Below, in pieces: positions 1 to 8,462 of a DNA stretch of 64,000 nt. The DNA comes from Lachnospiraceae bacterium (GTDB lineage: Bacteria > Bacillota > Clostridia > Lachnospirales > Lachnospiraceae), in contig JAGAMG010000022.1 in NCBI GenBank assembly GCA_017624835.1, positions 1 to 64,000 on the forward strand, given 5' to 3'. The first letter of the stretch is position 1. Each line of letters begins with the position of its first letter. The position numbers and the translations under genes were made by a program. The notes under the pieces are model-generated. The model did no database searches. It was not told the origin of the DNA and saw nothing but the letters and a program-made list of their open reading frames with translations.

Positions 1-42
1 GTTTAGTGGATAATTGTTGTGGTGACTTTATTTTACATCAAA

Positions 43-59
43 AAGGAATGAGATTCCTT
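43..59. terminator. Small palindrome, possible terminator of a gene left of the window
   Basis: A 7-bp perfect inverted repeat (AAGGAAT, loop GAG, ATTCCTT) is preceded by A residues and followed by an AT-rich run. It could end transcription of a gene outside the window. Nothing else is recognisable before the first gene. Confidence 0.35.
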
Positions 60-218
60 ATATTTTGGGTGTTTTTTGAAAGATGTTTATAGTGAAGTTC
101 ATAAAAACAGGGTTCTGTGGATAAAACTGCGGAAACTCAAGCATAATTCATATTGTTTTTTCCTATAAGTACAGATATAATGATTTTTGTATTATCAAGG
201 AAAACTAGGAGGTTTTTC

Positions 219-2561
219 ATGCAAAAGAAATCCTTATTTATTGTATTGATTTGTCAGTTTTTAATATTAGCCATAGCCTGCGGCAGTTATCTGCTCAATC
301 GTGGAAAAGCCTTTTATCAGGTTTATTCTCCTCAGGACTTTACGGTAGGTGCAGGCGAATATCGGGAAACAGACGGTATTGTTATTGAAGACAATCATGG
401 ACATACCGGTAGTTTCTTAAGTTTTACCGAAGCCTTGGACAAGGGTATTTATCTGATTCGCATTAATTATACTACCAATTCCGAAGGAAATACCATCAGT
501 GCATCCTGCTCTGAAATCAGCGATTTGGACATTCGCACTGCTCCTGCCAAGCTGGAGCCCGGTGTTTCCACGGCATACATCACCTTGGATTTAAGACGGG
601 ATGCCAAGGAGGTTTTGGTGGATGTTTCCTTCAACGGAGAAGGGTATCTCACCGTTTCCGAAATCAGCATCCATGAAACAAGTAATGTTTACAAACAAAA
701 TCTTTTCCGCGCTTTCTGCTTATGTGTTCTTTTAGCTCTCCTTTATGGATTTTACCTTGCAGATAAGGAAAAGAGAGGTACCATGTTAGGACTGACTGTT
801 ATCTGGCTGTTCTCCTGCTATCCTCTGCAAAGTATTTACATGAATGGCGGACACGACTTAGCCTTTCATCTCTTGCGAATTGAGGGAATTTATCACGGAC
901 TCATGCAGGGCACCTTCCCTGTTAAAATTCATCCCATGTGGGCAAAGGATTACGGCTACGCAGTAGGTGTGTTTTACGGCGATGCCGCACTATATATTCC
1001 CGCATTTTTGCGATTAATCGGTTTCTCCGTACAGTCCGCTTATACTTATTTTACTGCTTTTATGAATTTGGCAACGGTTCTTATCAGTTATTTTTGCCTG
1101 AAAGGAATCTTTTCTAATAAGAAAGCAGGTATTGTGGGTAGTGCCCTATACACCTTCTCCCTATATCGTCTGGCAGATGTTTATACCAGAGCTTCTGTGG
1201 GTGAATATACAGCTTTGACCTTCCTGCCACTGGTATTGTATGGCTTTTACCTAATCTTTACAGAAACAGATGCTAAAAAGCATTGGTTCAAAAATGCTAC
1301 CATCGTTTCCTTGGGACTGACCGGAGTCATCCAATCCCATATCCTCAGTTGTCTCATGATTGTGGTGTTTGTAGTCCTGCTATGTCTTATTCTAATCAGG
1401 AAAGTAATCCAACCTCAGACCTTCCTGATGTTGGCTGCGGGAGCCGGATTTACCCTGTTAATGAATCTTGGCTTTTTAGTTCCTTTTTTGGATTTCTATG
1501 ATGAATCCATTTATATCAATTCACCGGATTGGGGCACACAGACTGCTTATTCCATTCAAAATCTGGGAATGTACCCCACACAGCTTTTCGGTCTGATGCA
1601 TCCGGTGGTGGGCGGCAATTGGATTACCTCCGTAGGCGTCAGCAACGAAACGGCTTATTCCCTGGGACTTGTAATTACCCTTTGCATTGTACTGTTTCTT
1701 TATATCGCATTGTGTTGTCGCAGCAAGGAAGAAAACGACCTACTGTTTAAGCCCTCGTTATTATGCTGTGCTTTGGGTATGCTGGCATTGTTTATGAGTA
1801 CCTGTTATTTCCCTTGGGATACGCTTGCTACTTTGGGCTCCCTGCCGGAAACCTTGATTTCCAATTTGCAGTTCCCTTGGAGATTCCTGACAGTGGCAAC
1901 GCCCCTACTGATTGTACCGTCCTGCTATGCTATTCTACGTGTTGAAAAATATTTTTCTGCCACAAAGACTACGGTTATCCTGGGAACCCTGGCTTCCCTG
2001 TTTATCGTAAGCAGCGGCTGGTATTTTTACTCCTTTGTATTTTGCGGTACTCCTTACAATGTATACGATACCTATGAACTAAATTCCATGACCATGTATT
2101 CCAATGAATATCTTCCCACCGGCACCAATGCTGAAGAAATTACTGCCGGACTGGTAAATAGCAGTGATGGTATTGCCTATGACAGCTACACCAAAGAAGG
2201 AACTCATATTGCCTGCAATGTCAGTACCCAGGCTGAGGGCAGCATTGAATTTCCTCTGAACTATTACAAATATTATCAATGTAGGGATGTAAATACAGGG
2301 CAAAAATTTACTGTAGAACCCGGTTATAATAACATGGTAAAGGTAAACTTCCCGGCAGGTTATAACGGTTCTGTAGAGGTCAGCTTCCAAGAACCTGTGC
2401 TATGGCGTATTTGTGAAGTAATCTCCTTCCTGACTATATTTGTTGTTCTCATATTGATTTGTTATCTACCACTGAAAAAGGCGCTACACAAGCTGTGTAA
2501 GCGCCTTTTTGATTCATTCTCTTCTTCTCTTTCTTATACCTCAAACAGTAAATCTGCATAA
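219..2561 (+). CDS. Polytopic membrane protein, GT-C/PTPS_related-like
   Basis: A 780-residue integral membrane protein. An N-terminal membrane anchor (residues about 4-26) is followed by an extracytoplasmic beta-rich domain to about 165, then about a dozen hydrophobic segments. A second outside domain (about 630-735) precedes a last membrane helix. The segment [14 protein letters not shown] near residue 210, in the first loop of the multispan region, resembles PTPS_related (PF10131-like) and YfhO-like proteins, which share the GT-C transferase layout. A role in transferring lipid-linked sugars to envelope polymers is inference. The ATG at 219 has AGGAGG seven bases upstream; an in-frame ATG at 153 has no good ribosome site. 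The C-terminal tail is odd: its codons run through a terminator-like hairpin and into the end of the convergent glutamine synthetase gene. Confidence 0.6.
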   Translation: MQKKSLFIVLICQFLILAIACGSYLLNRGKAFYQVYSPQDFTVGAGEYRETDGIVIEDNHGHTGSFLSFTEALDKGIYLIRINYTTNSEGNTISASCSEISDLDIRTAPAKLEPGVSTAYITLDLRRDAKEVLVDVSFNGEGYLTVSEISIHETSNVYKQNLFRAFCLCVLLALLYGFYLADKEKRGTMLGLTVIWLFSCYPLQSIYMNGGHDLAFHLLRIEGIYHGLMQGTFPVKIHPMWAKDYGYAVGVFYGDAALYIPAFLRLIGFSVQSAYTYFTAFMNLATVLISYFCLKGIFSNKKAGIVGSALYTFSLYRLADVYTRASVGEYTALTFLPLVLYGFYLIFTETDAKKHWFKNATIVSLGLTGVIQSHILSCLMIVVFVVLLCLILIRKVIQPQTFLMLAAGAGFTLLMNLGFLVPFLDFYDESIYINSPDWGTQTAYSIQNLGMYPTQLFGLMHPVVGGNWITSVGVSNETAYSLGLVITLCIVLFLYIALCCRSKEENDLLFKPSLLCCALGMLALFMSTCYFPWDTLATLGSLPETLISNLQFPWRFLTVATPLLIVPSCYAILRVEKYFSATKTTVILGTLASLFIVSSGWYFYSFVFCGTPYNVYDTYELNSMTMYSNEYLPTGTNAEEITAGLVNSSDGIAYDSYTKEGTHIACNVSTQAEGSIEFPLNYYKYYQCRDVNTGQKFTVEPGYNNMVKVNFPAGYNGSVEVSFQEPVLWRICEVISFLTIFVVLILICYLPLKKALHKLCKRLFDSFSSSLSYTSNSKSA
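2475..2510. terminator. Bidirectional terminator hairpin inside the 3' end of the upstream gene
   Basis: AAAAAGGCGC...GCGCCTTTTT forms a stem of about 16 bp with one bulged base and a very short loop, with A and T tracts on either side, so it can terminate transcription in both directions. It lies 50-86 bases before the stop of the plus-strand membrane protein and just beyond the stop of the convergent glutamine synthetase gene. Confidence 0.8.
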
Positions 2562-4645
2562 GTAGGGAAGGGCCAGTATTCCTTATCAACCAGCTTCTCC
2601 AGCTCATCCGCAGGCTTTCTCAGCTCATTCATTGCTGTCATAACACTGTTGTAATAATAGAATGCCTGCTCCTTGCCTCTGGGCATTGCAGAAGCAATCT
2701 CCTCTACCTCAATAAGTTTTTCCAAAGCATTCTTAGTTTCTGTCAGCTTTCCGGTAACAGTCTTTAAAAGTTCTGCGGAAACAGTTGCATCACCACCTGC
2801 TGTATTAATTGCAATGGTGGTATCTGCAAGTGCCTTACTAAAACGCATTACCGCAGGGATAATCTGCTTATTTGCCATATCAATCATGGTAAGTGCTTCA
2901 ATGTTGATAGTTTTTGCATAGGTTTCATAAAGCACCTCTGCACGGGAATGAAGCTCTGCTTCTGTGAAAATACCAAACTTCTCAAACAGCTGAATGGATT
3001 TCTCAGTGGTAAGAGTATCTACAGCCTCCACCATGGAAGGAATATTGGGCAAGCCTCTTCTGGCAGCCTCTGCTTCCCACTCCTTGGCATAACCATTACC
3101 ATTGAAGATAATTCTCTGATGTTCGGTCATATACTCCTTAATCAAATCATGAACAGCCATATCAAAATCTTCTGCCTGCTCCAATCTGTCCGCCGCCTCA
3201 CAGAACGCCTCTGCCACAATGGCATTTAAGGTTGTGTTAGGACTTCCAACAGAATCCGCACTTCCCACCATACGGAATTCAAATTTATTTCCGGTAAAAG
3301 CAAAGGGTGAAGTACGATTACGGTCCGTAGCATCCTTTACAAAATCAGGCAGAGTGGATACGCCGGTTCTTAACACACCGCCCTCCTTTAAGGAATCTGC
3401 CTTTCCTGTTTCTACCAGCTGTGCTACAACATCTTCTAACTGCTCACCCAGGAAAATAGAAATAATAGCCGGGGGAGCCTCATAGCCTCCTAATCTCTGG
3501 TCATTTCCCACATTGGAAGCACTCTGACGCAGCAAATCAGCATGAACATCAACAGCCTTCATAATACATGCCAGCACCAATAAAAACTGAATGTTTTCAT
3601 TAGGGGTCTGACCGGGCTCTAACAGATTTACACCATTATCCGTGGTAATGGACCAATTATTGTGCTTACCGGAACCATTTACCCCTGCAAAGGGCTTCTC
3701 ATGAAGCATGCAGCGCAAACCATGCTTGCCTGCCACACGCTTTAAGGTTTCCATTACAAGCTGATTGTGATCCACAGCCACATTAGCAGATTCATAAATA
3801 GGAGCCACCTCATGCTGTGCAGGTGCCGCCTCATTATGCTGGGTCTTAGAGGTTACACCCAGCTTCCACAATTCAATATTTACATCGTGCATAAAGCCGC
3901 CGATACGTTCTCTGATAACACCAAAATAATGGTCATCCATTTCCTGTCCCTTAGGCGCAGGTGCACCAAACAGGGTTCTGCCTGAAAAGATAATATCCTC
4001 ACGTTTTAATGCCTTCTTGGCATCTACCAAAAAATACTCCTGCTCTGCACCAACGGAAGGAACTACCCTCTGAGCCTCCGTATTACCAAACAGACGCACA
4101 ATACGAATTGCCTGCTTGCTTAAGGCTTCCATGGAACGAAGCAAAGGAGTCTTTTTATCCAATGCCTCTCCTGTATAGGAGCAGAAAGCTGTCGGAATAC
4201 AAAGGGTCGGACCTGTTGCAGTTTCTTTAATAAAAGCAGGGGAAGTAATATCCCATGTGGTATATCCTCTTGCCTCAAAGGTTGCACGAAGTCCACCGGA
4301 AGGGAAGGAGGAAGCATCGGGCTCACCCTTAATCAATTCCTTACCGGAAAACTCCATAATCATTCTGCCGTTTTCATCCGGATGTGTTACAAAGGCATCA
4401 TGCTTTTCTGCCGTAATACCGGTAAGGGGCTGGAACCAATGAGTATAATGTGTGGCACCATTCTCCACTGCCCAATCCTTCATAGCTCTTGCTACTACGT
4501 CCGCAGTTGCCAAAGGTAACTCACCACCTTGATCCATTACCTTTACCACTTCTTTATAGACACCCTTGGGAAGTCTTTCTTTCATCTTACCCAGGGTAAA
4601 TACTTTACTGGCAAAAATCTCTTCTACATTGAAGCCTTCGCTCAT
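2534..4645 (-). CDS. glnN: Glutamine synthetase type III
   Basis: Makes glutamine from glutamate, ammonia and ATP in the cytoplasm. The length of about 703 residues is that of GSIII, much longer than GSI or GSII (about 450). GSIII signatures are visible: [12 protein letters not shown] near residue 45, [10 protein letters not shown] near 200, a [10 protein letters not shown] segment near 270, and the ATP/glutamate site [11 protein letters not shown] near 325. Two in-frame ATGs compete. The outer one (4654) has its Shine-Dalgarno only two bases away, so the second (4645, beginning MSEGFN as in relatives) is chosen; the choice is not certain. A promoter at 4967-4996 implies a leader of about 310 bases made of repeated hairpins. 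The 3' end overlaps the convergent membrane-protein gene by 28 bp. Confidence 0.93.
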   Translation of the reverse strand: MSEGFNVEEIFASKVFTLGKMKERLPKGVYKEVVKVMDQGGELPLATADVVARAMKDWAVENGATHYTHWFQPLTGITAEKHDAFVTHPDENGRMIMEFSGKELIKGEPDASSFPSGGLRATFEARGYTTWDITSPAFIKETATGPTLCIPTAFCSYTGEALDKKTPLLRSMEALSKQAIRIVRLFGNTEAQRVVPSVGAEQEYFLVDAKKALKREDIIFSGRTLFGAPAPKGQEMDDHYFGVIRERIGGFMHDVNIELWKLGVTSKTQHNEAAPAQHEVAPIYESANVAVDHNQLVMETLKRVAGKHGLRCMLHEKPFAGVNGSGKHNNWSITTDNGVNLLEPGQTPNENIQFLLVLACIMKAVDVHADLLRQSASNVGNDQRLGGYEAPPAIISIFLGEQLEDVVAQLVETGKADSLKEGGVLRTGVSTLPDFVKDATDRNRTSPFAFTGNKFEFRMVGSADSVGSPNTTLNAIVAEAFCEAADRLEQAEDFDMAVHDLIKEYMTEHQRIIFNGNGYAKEWEAEAARRGLPNIPSMVEAVDTLTTEKSIQLFEKFGIFTEAELHSRAEVLYETYAKTINIEALTMIDMANKQIIPAVMRFSKALADTTIAINTAGGDATVSAELLKTVTGKLTETKNALEKLIEVEEIASAMPRGKEQAFYYYNSVMTAMNELRKPADELEKLVDKEYWPFPTYADLLFEV

Positions 4646-4672
4646 TTTCTTCATTTCCTTTCAAATTGTTGT

Positions 4673-4972
4673 TTGCTCGTTATCGCGGCGAAAATCAAAT
4701 GTCACTTCGCGGCGCTTGATTTTCTGCTCGCATTTGTTTATACTCGCAAAACCGCACTTCGTGCTTATCGTCTGCTTCGCAGACATTTTGCTCGTTATCG
4801 CGGCGAAAAAACAAATGCCGCTTTGCGGCGCTTGTTTTTTCGCTCGCGTATGTTTAAACTCGCAAGCTCGCACTTCGTGCTCATTGTCTGCTTCGCAGAC
4901 TGCTTGCTCGTTATCGCGGCGAAAATCAAATGTCGCTTCGCGCCGCTTGATTTTCTGCTCGCGTACATTTTA
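4673..4972. repeat. Tandem array of hairpin modules (period 115-116 bp) in the glnN leader
   Basis: The motif TTGCTCGTTATCGCGGCGAA starts at 4673, 4788 and 4904, giving two full units and a partial third. Each unit holds three kinds of short palindrome: AAAATCAA...TTGATTTT (or an AAAAAACAA version), GCAC-TTC-GTGC, and GTCTGC-TTC-GCAGAC. Arms change together between units (AAAATCAA with TTGATTTT becomes AAAACAA with TTGTTTT), which points to selection on folding. The array fills the gap between the predicted glnN promoter and the start codon. Translations of it are low-complexity repeats and are not taken as genes. Confidence 0.8.
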
Positions 4973-4996
4973 CAACAGGTGTATTCTATTGGTCAA
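4967..4996 (-). promoter_or_regulatory. Predicted vegetative promoter of glnN
   Basis: Read on the minus strand: -35 TTGACC (4991-4996), spacer of 18, -10 TAAAAT (4967-4972). It is the best sigma-A-type match in the gap. Initiation near 4960 would place the whole hairpin array in the 5' untranslated leader. Confidence 0.55.
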
Positions 4997-5003
4997 CGAA
5001 TTT

Positions 5004-6242
5004 TTATTGTTCTTTGACGCGGAGTAAATCATATTTTTCTGGTGTCTGGGATAATTTTATCCACAGAATCTGCTTGGGATGGGGTGCGCTATCCACTGAA
5101 ATTCCATCTTCTGTGTATATTGCCTCCACTGTAACAGGCACATTGTTGCCGTCGGGCTTCATAATTTCGATGGCATCTCCCACACAGAATTTATTTTTCT
5201 GTTCTATGCGAGCCCGTCCCTCTGATACCTCATCAACAATTCCAAGATAAGTATATTCATTTACATAGGTATTGCTGTCATAAATCTGGGTATTTTCATC
5301 GGGCTTTCCAAAATAAAAGCCTGTGGTAAACTGACGATAGGTACACTTGGAAATCTCCGCTTTGTACCAATCCATATTGGCTCGATATTTCTCAGGGCTT
5401 TCAAAATAATCATCAATCGCCTTGCGATAGGTACGGGCAACGGTTGCCACATATAACGCAGTCTTCATACGACCTTCTATCTTCAAGCTGTCAATTCCTG
5501 CATCCACCACCTCAGGAATGTACTCAATCATACACAAATCCTTAGAGTTAAAAATGTAGGTTCCCCGCTCATTTTCATATACCGGCATATATTCTCCCGG
5601 TCTGGTTTCCTCCACAATGGCATATTTCCAACGGCAAGGATGGGTACAAGCGCCCTTATTGGCATCTCGCCCGGTAAAATAATTACTCAAAAGGCAACGT
5701 CCCGAATAAGAGATACACATTGCCCCATGAATAAAGCTTTCAATTTCCATTTCCTTCGGAATATGCTCACGAATGGTTTTAATCTCCAAAAGAGAAAGCT
5801 CCCTGGCTGACACCACACGCTTAGCCCCCAGCTTCCACCAAAACAGATAGGTCTGATAGTTGGTATTATTCGCCTGAGTAGAGATATGAATTTCCACTTC
5901 CGGCCAAACCTCTTTTGCAATGGTAAACATACCCGGGTCGGATATAATCAGAGCATCCGGTGCCTCCGGCTGCATATTTTTCAATTCCTCAAAATATTTC
6001 CTTGCTCCATCCAAATCATAATTATGGGCAAGAATATTGGCAGTCACATATACCTTTACATTATGAGCATGAGCAAAAGCAATTCCCTCTGCCATCTCCT
6101 CCATTGAAAAATTCTTCGCCTTGGCACGCAGACCAAAGGCCTCTCCACCAATATATACTGCATCCGCTCCAAAAATAACTGCTGTCTTTAAAACTTCAAG
6201 ACTACTTGCAGGTATCAAAAGTTCCGGTTTGTTACGTTTCAT
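5004..6242 (-). CDS. trhP: Peptidase U32 family protein, TrhP-like tRNA U34 hydroxylation protein
   Basis: A 412-residue U32-family protein close in length to Bacillus YrrO. In Bacillus and E. coli, U32 proteins of this type (TrhP) hydroxylate uridine 34 of tRNA using prephenate, the step before TrmR methylation. The N-terminal half has the TIM-barrel-like pattern (LLIPASSLEVLKTAV at 9-23, DAVYIGGEAFG near 30). The conserved cysteine cluster follows (MCISYSGRC near 172-180, ACTHPC near 194-199), and SLKIEGRMK lies further on. Despite the family name these are not thought to be ordinary peptidases. An AGGAGG site sits five bases before the ATG. The gene follows trmR as in the Bacillus yrrM-yrrN-yrrO cluster, but only one U32 gene is present and 740 bases of palindromes separate the two. 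Confidence 0.85.
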   Translation of the reverse strand: MKRNKPELLIPASSLEVLKTAVIFGADAVYIGGEAFGLRAKAKNFSMEEMAEGIAFAHAHNVKVYVTANILAHNYDLDGARKYFEELKNMQPEAPDALIISDPGMFTIAKEVWPEVEIHISTQANNTNYQTYLFWWKLGAKRVVSARELSLLEIKTIREHIPKEMEIESFIHGAMCISYSGRCLLSNYFTGRDANKGACTHPCRWKYAIVEETRPGEYMPVYENERGTYIFNSKDLCMIEYIPEVVDAGIDSLKIEGRMKTALYVATVARTYRKAIDDYFESPEKYRANMDWYKAEISKCTYRQFTTGFYFGKPDENTQIYDSNTYVNEYTYLGIVDEVSEGRARIEQKNKFCVGDAIEIMKPDGNNVPVTVEAIYTEDGISVDSAPHPKQILWIKLSQTPEKYDLLRVKEQ

Positions 6243-6278
6243 TGTTTCCTCCTAATATGTGTTGTGTTTCCTATTTCA

Positions 6279-6639
6279 GGGAAGCTATATACTAAATTTT
6301 GTATTTAATAACACCATTCCGGGCGTGGGTGGGGTTATTCTGCGCATCTTTTCTGCCTTCCGGGCGCGCACAGTTTGGGGTCTGCACGCGGCACGCTCCC
6401 GCTCCGCGAAAAACGCAACGGACACTAAGCTCGAAGCCAAAATAAACCTACGCGGCGAAATAAATTTCTCCGCGTAAATTTATTTCGTCTTGACCTCGCT
6501 AAGTGCCGGCGTTTTTCAAGGGCACGCTTTGCAGACCCCAAACTGTACACGCCCTGCTCTTTCGACACCCACGCAGAATAACCCCTCCCACGCCCTGCTA
6601 CATCTCAAATCTCCACAAAAATTCAGCACATAGCTTCCC
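6279..6639. repeat. Long imperfect palindrome B (361 bp)
   Basis: The ends pair (GGGAAGCTAT with ATAGCTTCCC). Further in, GGGGTTATTCTGCG pairs with CGCAGAATAACCCC, then CAGTTTGGGGTCTGC with GCAGACCCCAAACTG. A core at 6409-6516 is bounded by AAAAACGC and GCGTTTTT and capped by an apical hairpin with CGCGG/CCGCG and AAATAAA/TTTATTT pairing. The internal-loop pattern TCCGGGCG facing CGCCCTGCT occurs twice along the stem. On the minus strand the core matches element D (18051-18133) on the plus strand: about 22 of 24 bases in one arm and a similar level in the other. I see no convincing ORF, and transcription start is unknown. Confidence 0.85.
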
Positions 6640-6660
6640 AACAATGGCTAACCTTCAGCT

Positions 6661-6968
6661 CATGATTTGATGGAAAAATAAGAACGTAACATTGGGTCAG
6701 GGAGATTGTGTGCAGCTATTGTTTTCTGAACGTAGCGGAGGGCTTTAGAAATGCTTATGTTCTGCATAAAATACCCCGCACTATTGCCCCACGGACGGGG
6801 CAATAAGGGACAATTGAGCATGGATGCGAATTTGTCCCGTGTGCGCAGCTTACCATAACCTATAAGCAGAACATTAGCATTTCTTAAGTCCGTAGGTTCG
6901 AGAAGAAAATAATAGCTGCACACAAGCTCCCCGTCTCAACCTACAACTTATTTTCCCACCAAATCATG
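6661..6968. repeat. Long junction-bearing palindrome C (308 bp), same family as element F
   Basis: Outer arms of about 100 bases pair from CATGATTTG (6661) with CAAATCATG (6968), then TGTGTGCAGCTATT with AATAGCTGCACACA. The core at 6741-6891 has GGCTTTAGAAATGC facing GCATTTCTTAAGTCC and ATGTTCTGC facing GCAGAACAT. Inside are two hairpins, ATTGCCCC-ACGGA-CGGGGCAAT and GGGACAA...TTTGTCCC, followed by GTGTGCG and ACCTATAA. The same order of elements and the same unpaired motifs recur in F at 28371-28683. C begins 14 bases after the trmR stop, so read-through from trmR would transcribe it. It has no U-tract and does not look like a simple terminator. Confidence 0.87.
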
Positions 6969-6981
6969 CCTTCAACCTTTA

Positions 6982-7632
6982 TCACTTCTCAGGGAGCTTC
7001 GTACTGAGTGTCACTCCATCTCCCACGGGTAGCACCACTGTCTCCAACTGTGGATGATGCTTAAGCTCGTATAAGTACTCTCTCATTCTGGCATGTATGG
7101 TGCGGTTGCGCCTGGTTACCGCAAAGCGAGATTCTATGATATCGCCATCCTGCAATACATTGTCGGAAATTAATAATCCTCCGGGAGATAATAAGCGCAG
7201 AATATCCGGCAGGAAATTTATGTACTGTCCTTTTGCAGCATCCATAAATATAATGTCAAAGCTGCCTTCCAGTTCACGCAGAATGTCGGTAGCATCTCCC
7301 TCCAACAGAGTAATCGCCTCTTCCTTACCTGCACGTTTAAAATTCTCTCTGGCTATGGGAATTCTCTTTTCATACTTTTCAATGGTGGTAATATGACACC
7401 CCTCCGGCGCATACTCACTCATCAGTAACGCAGAAAAGCCGATAGCTGTTCCCACTTCCAGGATTTTCTTCGGCTTTGCATAGGCTAACAGAAACTTCAA
7501 CAGGCTTTGCATGGATTTACGAATAATAGGAACCTGTGTCTCTATAGCATATTTTTCAATTTCATTTAAAAAAGGAGTGTTGCCTCTATCAAGAGAATCG
7601 ATAAAAGCAGACATTCTGTCATCCACTATCAT
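6982..7632 (-). CDS. trmR: tRNA 5-hydroxyuridine methyltransferase TrmR
   Basis: A 216-residue class I SAM methyltransferase of the O-methyltransferase 3 family, the length of Bacillus YrrM (TrmR), which methylates 5-hydroxyuridine 34 to 5-methoxyuridine in tRNA. SAM-binding motif ILEVGTAIGFSALLM lies near residues 56-70, the acidic loop ITTIEKYEKR near 90, and DIIFMDAAKGQYINF near 125-140, with the metal/catalytic-type Asp and Lys of this family. Its ATG overlaps the stop of the MltG-like gene (ATGA), so the two are probably translationally coupled. The downstream U32 protein would make its substrate. Confidence 0.85.
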   Translation of the reverse strand: MIVDDRMSAFIDSLDRGNTPFLNEIEKYAIETQVPIIRKSMQSLLKFLLAYAKPKKILEVGTAIGFSALLMSEYAPEGCHITTIEKYEKRIPIARENFKRAGKEEAITLLEGDATDILRELEGSFDIIFMDAAKGQYINFLPDILRLLSPGGLLISDNVLQDGDIIESRFAVTRRNRTIHARMREYLYELKHHPQLETVVLPVGDGVTLSTKLPEK

Positions 7633-8015
7633 GATTCTTCCTCTTCTGTCTCTTCCGGAGTTGCCATAACCTCCATCATTTCCTCCGCAGTCATGGCTGT
7701 GCTCAAATCAAAGGTACCGGGCTGGATATCCTTACGGAACTCCGATAAATAATACTGCAAAACAAACAAATTGGCATCATTTATCAAACCTTTTTTCTGA
7801 AATAATTCTCCCATTTCCTGAGCAGACATGCCCTTGGGGATGGTTACTGAAACAGTACGCCCCTCCCCGGAAGACACAGCCGGTTCCATAAAAATACGGT
7901 AACCATAATCATAACAGGTTAGCGCACCCTGATAAATCACAAAAATTACCAACACGGTACATCCTAATCTGAATATTGCTCCAAATACTGCCCCCACTAA
8001 ATTACCTGAGTTCAT
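7629..8015 (-). CDS. Short MltG/YceG-like membrane protein without catalytic domain
   Basis: A 128-residue protein with one membrane helix (about 12-34) and an extracytoplasmic segment. VTIPKGMSAQEMGELFQKKG and the following LQYYL...IQPGTFDLS stretch resemble the LysM-like N-terminal part of the endolytic transglycosylase MltG (YrrL). Full MltG is about 340 residues or more; the catalytic half is missing, so lytic activity is unlikely. Context supports the relationship, since Bacillus yrrL lies directly before yrrM. The ATG at 8015 is preferred because GGGAG lies five bases upstream; in-frame ATGs at 8027 and 8042 lack this. It may be a peptidoglycan-binding or regulatory remnant. Confidence 0.65.
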   Translation of the reverse strand: MNSGNLVGAVFGAIFRLGCTVLVIFVIYQGALTCYDYGYRIFMEPAVSSGEGRTVSVTIPKGMSAQEMGELFQKKGLINDANLFVLQYYLSEFRKDIQPGTFDLSTAMTAEEMMEVMATPEETEEEES

Positions 8016-8055
8016 ATCTACTCCCATCCGCGCCATGCGCACTTACTTCTTTTCG

Positions 8056-8376
8056 CTAATCAAACTGAATTTCTTCCGTAATCCGACTGCCAATCTCCTG
8101 CATCATCCGACAGAATGCCAGTTCTGCTGCCAAAAATTCTTCTACCAGCGCATTTTCCCTGAAATCTTCATATTCCTTTTCAAACTGCTCCAGCTTTTCA
8201 AAAGCACAATCCGCACTGTTCTGCAATTCAAAATTGCGGGTTCGAAATTCATCAATCTGCCTTTTCAAATCAGGATACTGATTTACCTCATCAAGCTTTT
8301 CTTTGTATTCCTTGTAAATAGCAGACTCTTTTATTGCATAAATCAATTGTTCTGCTGCATCTTGTACATTGCTCAT
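8056..8376 (-). CDS. YlbF/YmcA-family protein
   Basis: A 106-residue, highly charged, all-helical protein that fits the Com_YlbF family (PF06133). Bacillus members YlbF, YmcA and YaaT form a complex that guides RNase Y maturation of operon mRNAs. Visible features are AAEQLIYAIKES near the start, a YPDLKRQIDEFR segment near 33-45, and a C-terminal amphipathic helix (EEFLAAELAFCRMMQEI). It sits immediately downstream of RNase J, which fits a role in RNA turnover, though that link is inference from position. It cannot be assigned to one named paralogue. Confidence 0.75.
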   Translation of the reverse strand: MSNVQDAAEQLIYAIKESAIYKEYKEKLDEVNQYPDLKRQIDEFRTRNFELQNSADCAFEKLEQFEKEYEDFRENALVEEFLAAELAFCRMMQEIGSRITEEIQFD

Positions 8377-8462
8377 ATTGTATCTTCACTCTCCCAAAAT
8401 TGCAATATCATATTATAATACAATCATTCCTAACCCCATTGCATGGCTGGGAATAGTAAAAA

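Noticed and set aside
4673..4972. CRISPR array or glutamine riboswitch before glnN
   Set aside because: The repeats are 115 bp and have no unique spacers, and I could not find a glnA-type riboswitch core.
4529..5027. Overlapping plus-strand ORFs of about 150-160 codons
   Set aside because: They translate the hairpin array into repeats (LLVIAAKIK...), lack ribosome sites and overlap the glnN start.
6660..6923. 87-codon minus-strand ORF
   Set aside because: It lies entirely in the palindrome C arms and has no ribosome site or family match.
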